Assembly: GCA_002314645.1 (NCBI GenBank)
Contig: DCGS01000035.1
Span: 9,994-49,792 of the forward strand
Source of the DNA: Ruminococcaceae bacterium UBA1772
GTDB lineage: Bacteria; Bacillota; Clostridia; Oscillospirales; Acutalibacteraceae
Reading direction: 5' to 3'
Length of the DNA: 39,799 nucleotides
Shown: positions 1 to 8,284 of the stretch, one piece after another
Layout: the number at the start of each line of letters is the position of its first letter
Numbering within the stretch: the stretch's first letter is position 1
Translations under genes and position numbers: made by a program
Notes under the pieces: generated by a model
The model's database searches: none
What the model was told of the DNA's origin: nothing
The model's input: the letters and a program-made list of their open reading frames with translations, nothing else

Positions 1-153
1 GTAGCTCAGCCAGTTGTAGCAGAGCCTGTTCCACAGCCAGTTGAAAAGCCAGTGGAGGAACCAAAGGCAGAAAAGCAAGGTGCTCTTAAAACTACTAGTA
101 AAAAGAAGTCTTCGGGCTTTGACCTTCCTTGGAGTAAGGGAGAATACAATTAA
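1..153 (+). CDS. C-terminal end of an unidentified protein (partial)
   Basis: Frame 1 is open from the first base of the window to a TAA at 151-153, giving the last 50 residues of a protein whose start lies outside. What is visible is low complexity: a Val/Pro/Glu-rich stretch (residues 1-25), a Lys/Ser-rich stretch (about 27-38) and a short end with Phe-Asp-Leu-Pro-Trp. Nothing here identifies a family. In many Firmicutes a DUF2953 protein (YtfI) precedes ytfJ, so that is the best guess from position alone. The gene ends 49 bases before the next start, in the same direction, so the two may be co-transcribed. Confidence 0.6.
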   Translation, partial: VAQPVVAEPVPQPVEKPVEEPKAEKQGALKTTSKKKSSGFDLPWSKGEYN

Positions 154-202
154 GTAATTAAAAACAAAAATATATTCAAAATTTATTTAGGTGGTGCTTT
201 AA

Positions 203-568
203 ATGAAAGAAACATCAGCAGCAGGAATGCTTGGTACAACAATCGAAAAAATTAAGGACATGATCGACGTTAGCACAATTATTGGTGACCCAGTTTATAC
301 AGAGTCAGGACTTACAATTATCCCTGTATCTAAGGTTACTTATGGTTTCGCTAGTGGCGGTACTGACTTCCCAACAAAGGGCAGCAAAGAGCTCTTCGGT
401 GGTGCAGGCGGAGCAGGTGTAACAATTACACCAGTAGCTTTCCTTCTCATTCAGAACGGTCAGGTTACTCTTAAGCACATTACAGCTTATGATAACGCAG
501 CTGAAAGAATGGTTAACCTTGTTCCAGAAATGTTCGACAAGGTAACAGGTCTCATTAAGAAGGACTAA
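203..568 (+). CDS. ytfJ: GerW family sporulation protein (YtfJ)
   Basis: This 121-residue protein looks like the GerW/YtfJ family found in endospore formers. YtfJ in Bacillus is linked to spore germination with lysozyme; its biochemical role is not well defined. The sequence shows the usual pattern: an N-terminal helix (about 8-22), a Val-Ile-Gly-(D/E)-Pro-Val type strand near residues 25-31, a Pro-Val-Ser-Lys-Val segment near 41-46, a Gly-rich loop (about 63-71, Phe-Gly-Gly-Ala-Gly-Gly-Ala-Gly) and an Ile-Thr-Pro-Val-Ala-Phe-Leu strand after it. No signal peptide or membrane segment is present. The ATG has a good ribosome binding site (AGGTGGTG, 190-197). The carboxypeptidase gene follows in the same direction. 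Confidence 0.88.
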   Translation: MKETSAAGMLGTTIEKIKDMIDVSTIIGDPVYTESGLTIIPVSKVTYGFASGGTDFPTKGSKELFGGAGGAGVTITPVAFLLIQNGQVTLKHITAYDNAAERMVNLVPEMFDKVTGLIKKD

Positions 569-629
569 TCAAATATTATTTGTTTTAATGACGCAATTAC
601 TAACATATAATTTATGGGCGGTGATTGCG

Positions 630-1727
630 TTGTTGAATGCAAGTTTTATACGAAAAGTCTTTTTTATATTGCCAATTATTTTTATATTTGGTGCCAATGT
701 TTTTGGAGTGCAGTGCTATGGCCTGGATCTTTCGGCCGAGTCTGCAGTACTGTTGGAGTCCGATTCCAACACCGCTCTTTTCTGCAAGGCGGCGGACAAG
801 AGAATGACCATGGCCAGCACAACAAAAATAATGACTGCGCTTCTTACAATTGAGAACGCAAACTTAAATTCAGAAATAGTAGTAAATTCCGAAATGGTTA
901 GTGTAGAAGGCACATCTATGGGTCTTTTGCCAGGCGACAGCGTATCTATGAGGGAACTCTGTTACGGCATGCTTCTGCCTTCGGGAAATGATGCCGCAAA
1001 CACTGCGGCTTATGTCATTTGTGGGAGTATTCCCAAATTTGCTAGTTTAATGAATGAAAAAGCTTTGGAAATAGGCATGAAAAATACCCACTTTATGAAT
1101 CCATCAGGACTCACAGAGGATGGGCACTTTACGACTGCATATGATATGGCTTTACTTGGTTCTTATGCAATTAAGAACCGAGAATTTTTTAATATATGCT
1201 CCACGAAGAGCATCCAGGTTTCATATGGTAACCCGCCATATAACCGCACTCTTAAAAATCACAACAAGCTCCTTGGGCTTTATGAATACTGTGTTGGTAT
1301 GAAAACAGGATTCACCAAGAAGAGCGGTCGTTGTCTTGTCAGTGCGGCTAAAAAGGACGGGGTAACACTTATTGCCGTCACGCTTAATGCACGTGACGAC
1401 TGGAACGACCATATAAAGCTTTTTGAGTATGGTTTTGAGCACACGAAAAGTGTGCCTCTAAATTCTCTTATAAATGGTATCAAATTAAAGGTGGTTGGAA
1501 GTGACAAAAAAAGTCTTGCGCTTAAACTGTCATACACGCCAAACTACACCGTAATTGATGATAAAAATTTGGATGTTGTTCGTGAAATATATTTAACACA
1601 GTTTGAATATGCCCCGGTAAAGAAGGGGCGGATAGTTGGAATGGCTGTTTTTAAAGAAAAGGACAGTGGAAGGGTTATAACCCAGGTTCCAATTGAGACA
1701 GCCGAGGAATGTGCTGTTTTAAGTTAG
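630..1727 (+). CDS. D-alanyl-D-alanine carboxypeptidase (DacF/DacB-like, peptidase S11)
   Basis: A penicillin-binding carboxypeptidase that removes the terminal D-Ala from peptidoglycan stem peptides outside the membrane. All three serine-DD-peptidase motifs are present (numbering from the TTG at 630): S63-T-T-K66, the Ser-Gly-Asn of the second motif about 60 residues later, and Lys-Thr-Gly in a GMKTGFT context. A PBP5_C-like beta domain follows to the end. The N-terminus is a signal peptide, with a hydrophobic run about 9-28 and a likely cleavage after Cys-Tyr-Gly. I chose TTG 630 because GGGCGGTG at 616-623 is a well-spaced ribosome binding site; an in-frame ATG at 588 has no site in front of it. 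No C-terminal membrane anchor is obvious. Next to gerW this resembles the sporulation-linked DacF type, but that assignment is inference. Confidence 0.92.
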   Translation: MLNASFIRKVFFILPIIFIFGANVFGVQCYGLDLSAESAVLLESDSNTALFCKAADKRMTMASTTKIMTALLTIENANLNSEIVVNSEMVSVEGTSMGLLPGDSVSMRELCYGMLLPSGNDAANTAAYVICGSIPKFASLMNEKALEIGMKNTHFMNPSGLTEDGHFTTAYDMALLGSYAIKNREFFNICSTKSIQVSYGNPPYNRTLKNHNKLLGLYEYCVGMKTGFTKKSGRCLVSAAKKDGVTLIAVTLNARDDWNDHIKLFEYGFEHTKSVPLNSLINGIKLKVVGSDKKSLALKLSYTPNYTVIDDKNLDVVREIYLTQFEYAPVKKGRIVGMAVFKEKDSGRVITQVPIETAEECAVLS

Positions 1728-1737
1728 GAGAATTATT

Positions 1738-2484
1738 GTGGCTGAAGAAAAAGTAAGACTTCAAAAATATATCGCTGAATGCGGTATTGCTTCTCGTAGA
1801 AAGAGCGAGGAGCTTATTGCAGCAGGCAAGGTAAAGGTTAACGGAAGAGTTGCATCTATTGGAGACAAGATTAATCCAAGAGAGGACAGCGTATCTGTTG
1901 ACGGAAGAAAAATTGAAACGGAAAAGAATCATGTTTACATAATGCTTCATAAGCCACGTGGATTCATAACCACAATGAGCGATGAAATGGACAGAAAATG
2001 TGTTGCAGAGCTTGTATCTGATGTAGGAGTTCGTGTATATCCTGTAGGACGTCTTGATAAGGATTCAGAAGGACTCCTTCTCCTTACAAACGACGGTGAG
2101 TTTGCAAACAATATGACTCATCCTTCAAGACACGTCCCAAAGCTCTATAGAGTAACAGTAAGACCTGGAATTACTGAGGACCAAATTACTCAGCTTACAC
2201 AGGGAATTATGATAGATGGAAAAATGACCCTTCCTGCAAACGTTCGCGTTGTTACAGTTGAACCAGGCAGAGTGGTAATGGAAATTACACTCGTTGAGGG
2301 TAGAAATAGACAAATTAGAAAAATGTGTGAGGAACTTGGCCTTGAGGTTGCAAGACTTAAGAGAGTTGCAATTGGACCAATAAGGCTTGGAATGCTTGAA
2401 CAGGGCAAGTGGCGTAATCTTACACCAGAAGAAATACGTGCACTCAAGCGCAGTGTTTCTAAAAAGCCTTCAAAGAAGGCATAG
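1738..2484 (+). CDS. rluB: Pseudouridine synthase of the RluB/RsuA family
   Basis: It isomerises a uridine in ribosomal RNA; Bacillus and E. coli RluB act on a uridine in 23S rRNA helix 89-93, but the exact target here is inferred. The N-terminal S4 RNA-binding domain covers about residues 6-53 (Leu-Gln-Lys-Tyr start, Ser-Arg-Arg-Lys, Val-Lys-Val-Asn-Gly). The catalytic domain has the family signature Gly-Arg-Leu-Asp-Lys-Asp-Ser-Glu-Gly-Leu-Leu with catalytic Asp107, and later a GRNRQIRKM motif. The tail (about 230-248) is very basic. The start is GTG with AGGAG at 1726-1730. The carboxypeptidase gene ends 10 bases upstream, so the two are probably co-transcribed. Confidence 0.93.
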   Translation: MAEEKVRLQKYIAECGIASRRKSEELIAAGKVKVNGRVASIGDKINPREDSVSVDGRKIETEKNHVYIMLHKPRGFITTMSDEMDRKCVAELVSDVGVRVYPVGRLDKDSEGLLLLTNDGEFANNMTHPSRHVPKLYRVTVRPGITEDQITQLTQGIMIDGKMTLPANVRVVTVEPGRVVMEITLVEGRNRQIRKMCEELGLEVARLKRVAIGPIRLGMLEQGKWRNLTPEEIRALKRSVSKKPSKKA

Positions 2485-2543
2485 TTCGACTATTATAAGG
2501 CAAAGAGGAATATGTCCTAAGGCCTTTTAAAGGAGAAATATAA

Positions 2544-3422
2544 ATGGCAAGAAGTATGACCGGATTCGGTCGAGCAACAGTTGAAACAGGAAATATGACT
2601 GTTTCAGTTGAGCTCAAAAGTGTTAACCACAGGTACTTCGAACTCTACTCAAGAGTTCCTAGAACCTATGGATTCCTTGATGAGAAAATTAAAACATATC
2701 TTCAAGGAAGAGTAGGAAGAGGAAAGATTGAATGCTCAGTTGGCATTGAAGCTTTAGACTCTGACGATGTAGTGGTTCAGGTAAACCACTCACTTGCAAA
2801 AGCATATCTTTCTGCACTCAATGAAATTGCAGACACCTATGAACTTAAGAAAGATATTGCTGCAACAACACTTACTCGTTTCTCAGATGTACTTTCAGTA
2901 CATAAGGAGGAAGCAGACGAGGAAGCAGTTTGGGCAGCAGTTCTTCCTGCACTTTCACAGGCCTGTGACAATTTCATTGCCATGCGTGAAAGAGAGGGCG
3001 AAAAGCTCAAAAATGATATCCTTTCAAGAGCTGATTACATTCTTGAAATGGTTTCATTTATTGAAGAGCGTTCACCACAGACAGTAGCTGAGTACAATGA
3101 GAAACTCAAGGTTAAAATTGCTGATCTTTTAAAGGATGCAAAGGTGGATGAACAGAGACTTTTAACTGAGGCTGCAATTTTTGCGGACAAGGTTGCTGTA
3201 GACGAGGAAACAGTTCGTCTTAGAAGTCACGTAGAACAGCTTCATCATATGTTTGATGAAACAGAGGCTATTGGCCGTAAAATGGATTTCCTTGTACAGG
3301 AAATAAACAGAGAGACAAATACAATTGGCTCAAAGTGCTCAGATATGGACATTACAAAACGTGTTCTTGACATGAAGGCTGAAATTGAGAAAATTCGTGA
3401 GCAAGTACAAAACGTAGAATAA
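2544..3422 (+). CDS. yicC: YicC/YloC family endoribonuclease
   Basis: A 292-residue YicC-family protein, cytoplasmic, recently recognised as an RNA-cleaving family in bacteria. The N-terminal signature Ser-Met-Thr-Gly-Phe-Gly-Arg-Ala is at residues 4-11, with Glu-Leu-Lys-Ser-Val-Asn-His-Arg-Tyr at about 23-31. The C-terminal DUF1732 signature is also intact: Gly-Arg-Lys-Met-Asp-Phe-Leu-Val-Gln-Glu-Ile-Asn-Arg-Glu, then Asn-Thr-Ile-Gly-Ser-Lys. The length is usual for the family. AAGGAG at 2530-2535 supports the ATG. It heads the conserved Firmicute string yicC-remA-gmk-rpoZ-priA. Confidence 0.93.
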   Translation: MARSMTGFGRATVETGNMTVSVELKSVNHRYFELYSRVPRTYGFLDEKIKTYLQGRVGRGKIECSVGIEALDSDDVVVQVNHSLAKAYLSALNEIADTYELKKDIAATTLTRFSDVLSVHKEEADEEAVWAAVLPALSQACDNFIAMREREGEKLKNDILSRADYILEMVSFIEERSPQTVAEYNEKLKVKIADLLKDAKVDEQRLLTEAAIFADKVAVDEETVRLRSHVEQLHHMFDETEAIGRKMDFLVQEINRETNTIGSKCSDMDITKRVLDMKAEIEKIREQVQNVE

Positions 3423-3444
3423 TGTTTTTTAGGGAGAGCATAAA

Positions 3445-3702
3445 ATGAGACTTGTTAATATTGGATTTGGTAATTGCGTTAATTCAGACAGAATCCTATC
3501 CATTGTATCTCCTGAGTCTGCTCCAATAAAAAGACTGGTTCAGGTAAGCAAGGAAAAGGGTATGCTGATAGATGCATCGCAAGGAAGAAAGACAAAGTCA
3601 GTAATTCTTATGGATTCAGACCATCTCATTCTTTCCTATTTGCAGCCAGAGGCTCTTACAAACAGAATTAACGGTGAAGAGGAGGAAGTTGAAAGTGAAT
3701 AA
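3445..3702 (+). CDS. remA: RemA-like extracellular matrix regulator (DUF370)
   Basis: An 85-residue DUF370 protein. In Bacillus subtilis RemA is a DNA-binding activator of the biofilm matrix operons (eps and tapA-sipW-tasA) and of osmoprotection genes. The sequence has the family start Met-Arg-Leu-Val-Asn-Ile-Gly-Phe-Gly-Asn, an Ile-Val-(S)-Pro-(E)-Ser-Ala-Pro-Ile-Lys-Arg segment (about 25-32) and a central Ala/Ser-Gln-Gly-Arg-Lys-Thr-Lys-Ser signature (about 44-51). The ribosome binding site is AGGGAGAG at 3430-3437. The protein is widespread in Clostridia that may lack Bacillus-type matrix, so its targets here are unknown. This same window does hold a SipW/TasA-like locus about 15 kb downstream. 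Its end overlaps the gmk start by 8 bases. Confidence 0.92.
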   Translation: MRLVNIGFGNCVNSDRILSIVSPESAPIKRLVQVSKEKGMLIDASQGRKTKSVILMDSDHLILSYLQPEALTNRINGEEEEVESE

Positions 3703-4372
3703 TAACCCATCTGACGGCTATCTTCTTATTCTTTCTGGACCTTCGGGTTCTGGTAAAGACACCATAATAAACGAAATAGTAAAGCGCGATGAAAAAACTG
3801 TAGTATCCATTTCAATGACTACAAGAAAACCAAGACCTGGCGAGGTTGATGGTGTCAACTACTATTTTGTAACAAAGGAACAGTTTGAAGAAAATATCAA
3901 AAACGATCAAATGCTTGAATGGGCACAGTATGGAGACAACTACTACGGTACTCCAAAGGCTCCAGTATTCAAGTGGATTTCAGAAGGAAAAACAGTAATC
4001 CTTGAAATTGAAGTGCAGGGTGCAGATAAAATTAGAGCGCAGTATCCAGACGTTAGAACAATGTTCTTAATGCCACCTTCAATTCACGTTTTAAGAGAAA
4101 GACTTTCTGGTCGCCAAACTGAATCCGAAGAGGAAGTTAATAAGCGTATTGAAATTGCAAAAAAGGAAATTGGACGAGCTAATGATTACGACTACATAAT
4201 TGTTAACAACCGTCTTGAAGATGCAATTGAAGATGCTCTTGAAATAATATTTAGACATAGACGTCATTTAAGACGCAGTCTAAACAACGAGCCAGATAAA
4301 CTTGAAGAGTTTTATTATGGACATCAGTTTAAAGAAGATTTTACAAATATACTAAATGAGAGAGGTATTTAA
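3695..4372 (+). CDS. gmk: Guanylate kinase
   Basis: It phosphorylates GMP to GDP using ATP. The P-loop Gly-Pro-Ser-Gly-Ser-Gly-Lys-Asp-Thr lies at about residues 15-23, followed by the GMP-binding signature Ser-Met-Thr-Thr-Arg-Lys-Pro-Arg-Pro-Gly-Glu, and later Gly-Val-Asn-Tyr-Tyr-Phe. The 225-residue length is slightly above the usual 205 because of a short C-terminal helix. I start it at GTG 3695, which is preceded by GAGGAGGA at 3679-3686 with good spacing; a GTG at 3674 would add seven residues but has no site of its own. The start overlaps remA by 8 bases, which points to translational coupling. Confidence 0.95.
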   Translation: MNNNPSDGYLLILSGPSGSGKDTIINEIVKRDEKTVVSISMTTRKPRPGEVDGVNYYFVTKEQFEENIKNDQMLEWAQYGDNYYGTPKAPVFKWISEGKTVILEIEVQGADKIRAQYPDVRTMFLMPPSIHVLRERLSGRQTESEEEVNKRIEIAKKEIGRANDYDYIIVNNRLEDAIEDALEIIFRHRRHLRRSLNNEPDKLEEFYYGHQFKEDFTNILNERGI

Positions 4373-4373
4373 A

Positions 4374-4613
4374 ATGGCAGAGAAAAAGAAGTTTAATCCA
4401 GATTTAAGAGATCTCCTTTCAGGTCCAAATGGAGATCAAAACATCAGCCGTTACTCACTTGTAACAGCTACAGCAAAGCTTGCAAGAAAGATTTCAGATG
4501 ACGCTTTTGAAGAAGGCGTTATTATTACAGAGAAGCCAGTTACAACTGCTTTAAACGAGCTTCTTGATGGTAAATATACAATTGAAGAGCCTGAGGAAAT
4601 CAGAGATCTTTAA
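4374..4613 (+). CDS. rpoZ: RNA polymerase omega subunit
   Basis: A 79-residue omega subunit, which helps assemble and stabilise RNA polymerase. The conserved core Ser-Arg-Tyr-Ser-Leu-Val-Thr-Ala-Thr-Ala-Lys-Leu-Ala-Arg is at about 25-38, and the Lys-Pro-Val-Thr-Thr-Ala-Leu-Asn-Glu-Leu signature follows at about 54-63. I use ATG 4374, one base after the gmk stop, because AGAGAGG at 4358-4364 lies at the right distance; the ATG at 4356 inside gmk would add six residues without a site. The usual Firmicute order gmk-rpoZ-priA is kept, but without the coaBC gene often found between rpoZ and priA. Confidence 0.93.
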   Translation: MAEKKKFNPDLRDLLSGPNGDQNISRYSLVTATAKLARKISDDAFEEGVIITEKPVTTALNELLDGKYTIEEPEEIRDL

Positions 4614-4647
4614 TTTTCAACTTTAAAACTTAGAAAGGTGCAAACGT

Positions 4648-6867
4648 ATGGCTACAATTGCTTCTGTTGCATTACAGAATGTCACTTATCATATTGACAA
4701 ATTGTACGACTACTTGGTCCCAGAGACCCATGTAGACGAAATACAAGTTGGTTGCCGTGTACTTGTACCTTTCGGTAAGGTTTCATCTGAACGAGAGGGT
4801 GTAGTCCTAGGACTTAGACAAGAGGACGAAGTAAATGCCGCTCTAAAGGAAATTTCAGCGGTGCTTACTAAAGCACCGCTTTTTACTTCTAAGCAAATTG
4901 GACTTGCAGAGTACATGAAGGAGCAAACCTTCTGCACAATGTATGATGCACTTAAAATTATGCTTCCTGGTGGTAAAAAGGTTTCGGACAAGTCGGTTAA
5001 AATGTGTATGCTTTCAGAAAATGCATTCCAAAGACTTGAGGAAGGTGTAAAAGTAACACCAAGGCAAATGGAAGCCTTTGAAGAACTTTCACGCATTGGA
5101 ACTTGTTCTGTTTCTGAACTGTGTTATTTTACTGGCGTTTCAACTTCTGTAGTAAACCAACTTGAAAAGAAGAATCTTGTTGAGTTTTATGACAAGGAAG
5201 TGTTTAGAAACCCTTATGAAAGCACACGCGTTCTTAGTAATAGTGAAATACTTCTTACAGATGAACAACAAAATGCATATAATAATTTAATTCACCAGTA
5301 TGAAAATGGTGGCGGTACATCTCTTCTTTACGGGGTTACAGGTAGTGGCAAAACTCAGGTTTACCTTCGTCTTATAGACGAGGTTTCAAAGAGTGGAAGA
5401 GGAGTCATTGTTATGGTTCCTGAAATTGCTTTGACACCACAAACTTTAAGGCTCTTTAAAGAAAGATATGGTACAAAGGTTGCAGTTTTCCATAGTGCTC
5501 TTTCAAATGGCGAACGTTATGACGAGTGGAAAAGAGTAAAGCAGGGACTTGCAAGTATAGTTGTTGGCACAAGGTCAGCCGTATTTGCTCCGTTTGAAAA
5601 CCTGGGCCTTATAATAATGGACGAGGAACAGGAACACACATATAAGTCAGAGCAAAGTCCAAGATACCATGCAAGAAATATTGCAAAATACCGCGCGGCT
5701 GAGGACGGTGCACTTTTAGTTCTTGCCTCTGCAACACCATCCTTTGAAAGCTACACTGCAGCAGTAAACGGTAAATATACCTTAAACAAGCTTATAAACC
5801 GTTACGGTAATGCGGAGCTTCCAAATGTTGAAGTAATAGACATGGGAAAGGAAAGACATGACGGGAATAAAAATGAAATTTCCAGAAGACTTCTTTCTGA
5901 ACTTATGAGAAATACGGATGAAGGACATCAGTCCATAATCCTTCTTAACAGACGTGGTTATAACACGTTTGTTGCCTGCAACAGTTGTGGTTCAGTTGAA
6001 TCCTGTCCAAACTGTAGCATAAGCCTTACATACCACAGAGCAAATGACAGATTAATGTGTCACTACTGTGGTTATTCAGTTCCATTTACAACTAAGTGTT
6101 CCTCCTGTGGAGAGAACGACGTTAGGTACTCTGGAGCTGGAACACAACTCTTTGAAGAAGAGGTTGCAAAGCTCATACCATCTGCTCGCATTCTCCGTAT
6201 GGATGCGGATACAACAATGCAAAAGTTTTCATATGATGAAAAACTTAACGCATTTCGTCAAGGCGAATACGACATAATGATTGGAACGCAGATGGTTGCA
6301 AAGGGACTCGACTTTGAAAATGTAACACTTGTTGGTGTTCTTTCAGCAGACTCCCAGCTTTATAACGACGACTACAGAAGTATGGAGACAACCTTTGACC
6401 TTCTGACACAGGTTGTGGGACGCGCTGGCCGTGGTAAGTTTAAAGGCCGCGCAATAATCCAAACTGTGTCTCCTGAAAATGAAGTTATAAAGCTGTCCTC
6501 AAGGCAGGACTATGAAACCTTCTATAACATGGAAATTGCCATGAGACGTGCAATGGTGTATCCACCATATTGCAACATCTGCACACTCAATTTCCAGAGT
6601 GAAAAAGAAGAGAAGGTTCAGACGTCCGCTGTCTGGTTTATGAATCTTTTAAAAGAGGCTGTTGAAAAAGAATATAAAGATGTAAAAATCATTGTACTTG
6701 GACCAATGCCAGAACGTGTATACAAGGTGGCAAACAAGTACAGGTTTAGAATAATAATAAAATGCAAGAATAATAGGCGTTTTAGAGAAATGCTCTCAGA
6801 TCTGTTAGTGCAGTTTGGAAAATATGGCAAGAATTCTGGAGTTTCTCTAGTACCTGATTTTGAATAA
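4648..6867 (+). CDS. priA: Primosomal protein N' (PriA helicase)
   Basis: PriA recognises stalled replication forks, unwinds the lagging arm 3' to 5' and starts reloading of DnaB. The protein has 739 residues, a normal length. The N-terminal DNA-binding domain covers about 1-200. The helicase Walker A is Gly-Val-Thr-Gly-Ser-Gly-Lys-Thr (about 228-236). The motif II box reads Asp-Glu-Glu-Gln (about 324-327) instead of the more usual Asp-Glu-Glu-His. The zinc-binding insert with four CxxC pairs (CNSC, CPNC, CHYC, CSSC) covers about 443-492, and motif VI Gln-Val-Val-Gly-Arg-Ala-Gly-Arg is present. The ribosome binding site AAAGGTG is at 4634-4640. The replicative helicase dnaB is also in this window. 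Confidence 0.96.
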   Translation: MATIASVALQNVTYHIDKLYDYLVPETHVDEIQVGCRVLVPFGKVSSEREGVVLGLRQEDEVNAALKEISAVLTKAPLFTSKQIGLAEYMKEQTFCTMYDALKIMLPGGKKVSDKSVKMCMLSENAFQRLEEGVKVTPRQMEAFEELSRIGTCSVSELCYFTGVSTSVVNQLEKKNLVEFYDKEVFRNPYESTRVLSNSEILLTDEQQNAYNNLIHQYENGGGTSLLYGVTGSGKTQVYLRLIDEVSKSGRGVIVMVPEIALTPQTLRLFKERYGTKVAVFHSALSNGERYDEWKRVKQGLASIVVGTRSAVFAPFENLGLIIMDEEQEHTYKSEQSPRYHARNIAKYRAAEDGALLVLASATPSFESYTAAVNGKYTLNKLINRYGNAELPNVEVIDMGKERHDGNKNEISRRLLSELMRNTDEGHQSIILLNRRGYNTFVACNSCGSVESCPNCSISLTYHRANDRLMCHYCGYSVPFTTKCSSCGENDVRYSGAGTQLFEEEVAKLIPSARILRMDADTTMQKFSYDEKLNAFRQGEYDIMIGTQMVAKGLDFENVTLVGVLSADSQLYNDDYRSMETTFDLLTQVVGRAGRGKFKGRAIIQTVSPENEVIKLSSRQDYETFYNMEIAMRRAMVYPPYCNICTLNFQSEKEEKVQTSAVWFMNLLKEAVEKEYKDVKIIVLGPMPERVYKVANKYRFRIIIKCKNNRRFREMLSDLLVQFGKYGKNSGVSLVPDFE

Positions 6868-6879
6868 GGGGTAAATAAA

Positions 6880-7350
6880 ATGGCACTTCGTAAAGTGGTA
6901 ACTAAGGAAGATCCAATCCTTAGAAAAAAGAGCAGAGTAGTAGAAAAGTTTGACGACAGACTTTGGGAACTTCTTGATGATATGGCTGAAACAATGGTTC
7001 ACGCTGAAGGCGTTGGACTTGCAGCTCCTCAGGTTGGAATTCTTAAGAGAGTCGTTGTAATGAATGTTGGAGATGGACTCATAGAACTCATAAACCCTGA
7101 AATAATATTTGAAGAGGGTGAACAGTTCGAGGATGAGGGTTGTCTTTCACTCCCAAGTGAGTACTACCAGACAAAGCGTCCAGCTGTTGTTAAGGTAAAG
7201 GCTCAGGATAGAAATGGTAAATGGTGTGTATATAAGGGCGAAGAGCTTAAAGCACGTTGTTTCTGCCATGAAATAGATCACCTTGATGGTGTTTTGTTTG
7301 TTGACCGTCTTAGCGAAGAAGGCCAGCAGCAAATGACACAAACGAAATGA
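6880..7350 (+). CDS. def: Peptide deformylase
   Basis: It removes the formyl group from the N-terminal Met of new proteins. The three metalloprotease motifs are intact: Gly44-Val-Gly-Leu-Ala-Ala-Pro-Gln, Glu-Gly-Cys-Leu-Ser-Leu-Pro with the metal-binding Cys, and His-Glu-Ile-Asp-His (about 130-134) with both metal-binding His and the catalytic Glu. The 156-residue length is usual. The gene lies 12 bases after priA with a weak GGGGT site. It is followed directly by fmt, which adds the formyl group that this enzyme removes. Confidence 0.96.
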   Translation: MALRKVVTKEDPILRKKSRVVEKFDDRLWELLDDMAETMVHAEGVGLAAPQVGILKRVVVMNVGDGLIELINPEIIFEEGEQFEDEGCLSLPSEYYQTKRPAVVKVKAQDRNGKWCVYKGEELKARCFCHEIDHLDGVLFVDRLSEEGQQQMTQTK

Positions 7351-7360
7351 GGAAATACTC

Positions 7361-8284
7361 TTGAAAATAGTTTTTATGGGAACACCTGATTTTGCTGTTC
7401 CAAGTCTTGAAGCATTAATTGAAAATGGACATGATGTTGTTGGCGTAATTACTCAGCCAGATAAACCAAAGGGTAGAGGATACACACTTACACCTCCACC
7501 AGTTAAGGAGTGTGCAATTTCACATGGCATTCCAGTATTCCAGCCGGAGTCTGTTAAGAACGGTGAGGCAATGCCAATCCTTAACGAATTACAGCCAGAC
7601 ATAATAGTTGTTGCTGCATTTGGCATGCTTTTAAAGTCTGATGTTTTAGATTTTCCAAAGTATGGCTGCATTAACGTGCATGGCTCACTTCTTCCAAAAT
7701 ATAGAGGTGCGGCACCAATTCAGCGTGCAGTAATAGACGGAGAAGAATTCTCTGGCGTTACAATTATGCAAATGGGCGTTGGCCTTGACACAGGTGACAT
7801 GCTACTTACAGAAGAAGTAAAAATACTTGAAAATGAAACAGCAGGTCAGCTTTTTGACAGACTTGCTGAGCTTGGTGCAAAGGCACTTGTGAAGGCACTT
7901 CCACTTATTGAAAATGGAGAAATAACACCAGTTCCTCAGGACGACTCACTTTCAACGTACGCAAAAATGCTATCAAAAGCAGAATGTCCAATTGACTGGA
8001 ATTCATCTGCACAGGTTGTTCACAACAAAATTCGTGGTCTTAACCCATGGCCAACTGCTACAACGCAGTATGGAAATGACGTTTTAAAAATTCATGAATC
8101 GCTAATAACTGACAAAAAAACAAGCGCAGCACCTGGTACAATAGTTGCAGAGAAGAATAACCTCTATGTAGCTTGTGGCGATTCAAAGCTTCTTGAAATA
8201 ACTGTGCTTCAGGCTCCAGGTTCAAAAAGAATGAACACTGCAGATTTCCTTCGTGGACATAAAATGGAAGGAGCGTTTAGCTAA
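7361..8284 (+). CDS. fmt: Methionyl-tRNA formyltransferase
   Basis: It formylates initiator Met-tRNA with 10-formyl-tetrahydrofolate. The N-terminal Rossmann-like domain starts with Ile-Val-Phe-Met-Gly-Thr-Pro-Asp-Phe-Ala. The catalytic-loop signature Ser-Leu-Leu-Pro-Lys-Tyr-Arg-Gly-Ala-Ala-Pro-Ile is at about 109-120. The catalytic Asp lies in Val-Gly-Leu-Asp-Thr-Gly-Asp-Met. The C-terminal OB-like domain has Arg-Gly-Leu-Asn-Pro-Trp-Pro. The 307-residue length is normal. The start is a TTG at 7361, behind a GAGGA site overlapping the def stop (7349-7353). The stop overlaps the next gene's ATG by one base. Confidence 0.96.
   Translation: MKIVFMGTPDFAVPSLEALIENGHDVVGVITQPDKPKGRGYTLTPPPVKECAISHGIPVFQPESVKNGEAMPILNELQPDIIVVAAFGMLLKSDVLDFPKYGCINVHGSLLPKYRGAAPIQRAVIDGEEFSGVTIMQMGVGLDTGDMLLTEEVKILENETAGQLFDRLAELGAKALVKALPLIENGEITPVPQDDSLSTYAKMLSKAECPIDWNSSAQVVHNKIRGLNPWPTATTQYGNDVLKIHESLITDKKTSAAPGTIVAEKNNLYVACGDSKLLEITVLQAPGSKRMNTADFLRGHKMEGAFS

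Noticed and set aside
588..629. An ATG start 14 codons earlier for the D-Ala-D-Ala carboxypeptidase, and a TATAAT at 606-611
   Set aside because: No ribosome binding site for the ATG. The TATAAT has no -35 box at a good distance and lies too close to the chosen ribosome binding site.
2461..2530. Hairpins at the end of rluB (2465-2480) and in the gap before yicC (2497-2526, two short stems)
   Set aside because: Stems are only 4-6 bases, with no T run; one lies in the basic C-terminal codons of rluB. Not convincing as terminators or leaders.
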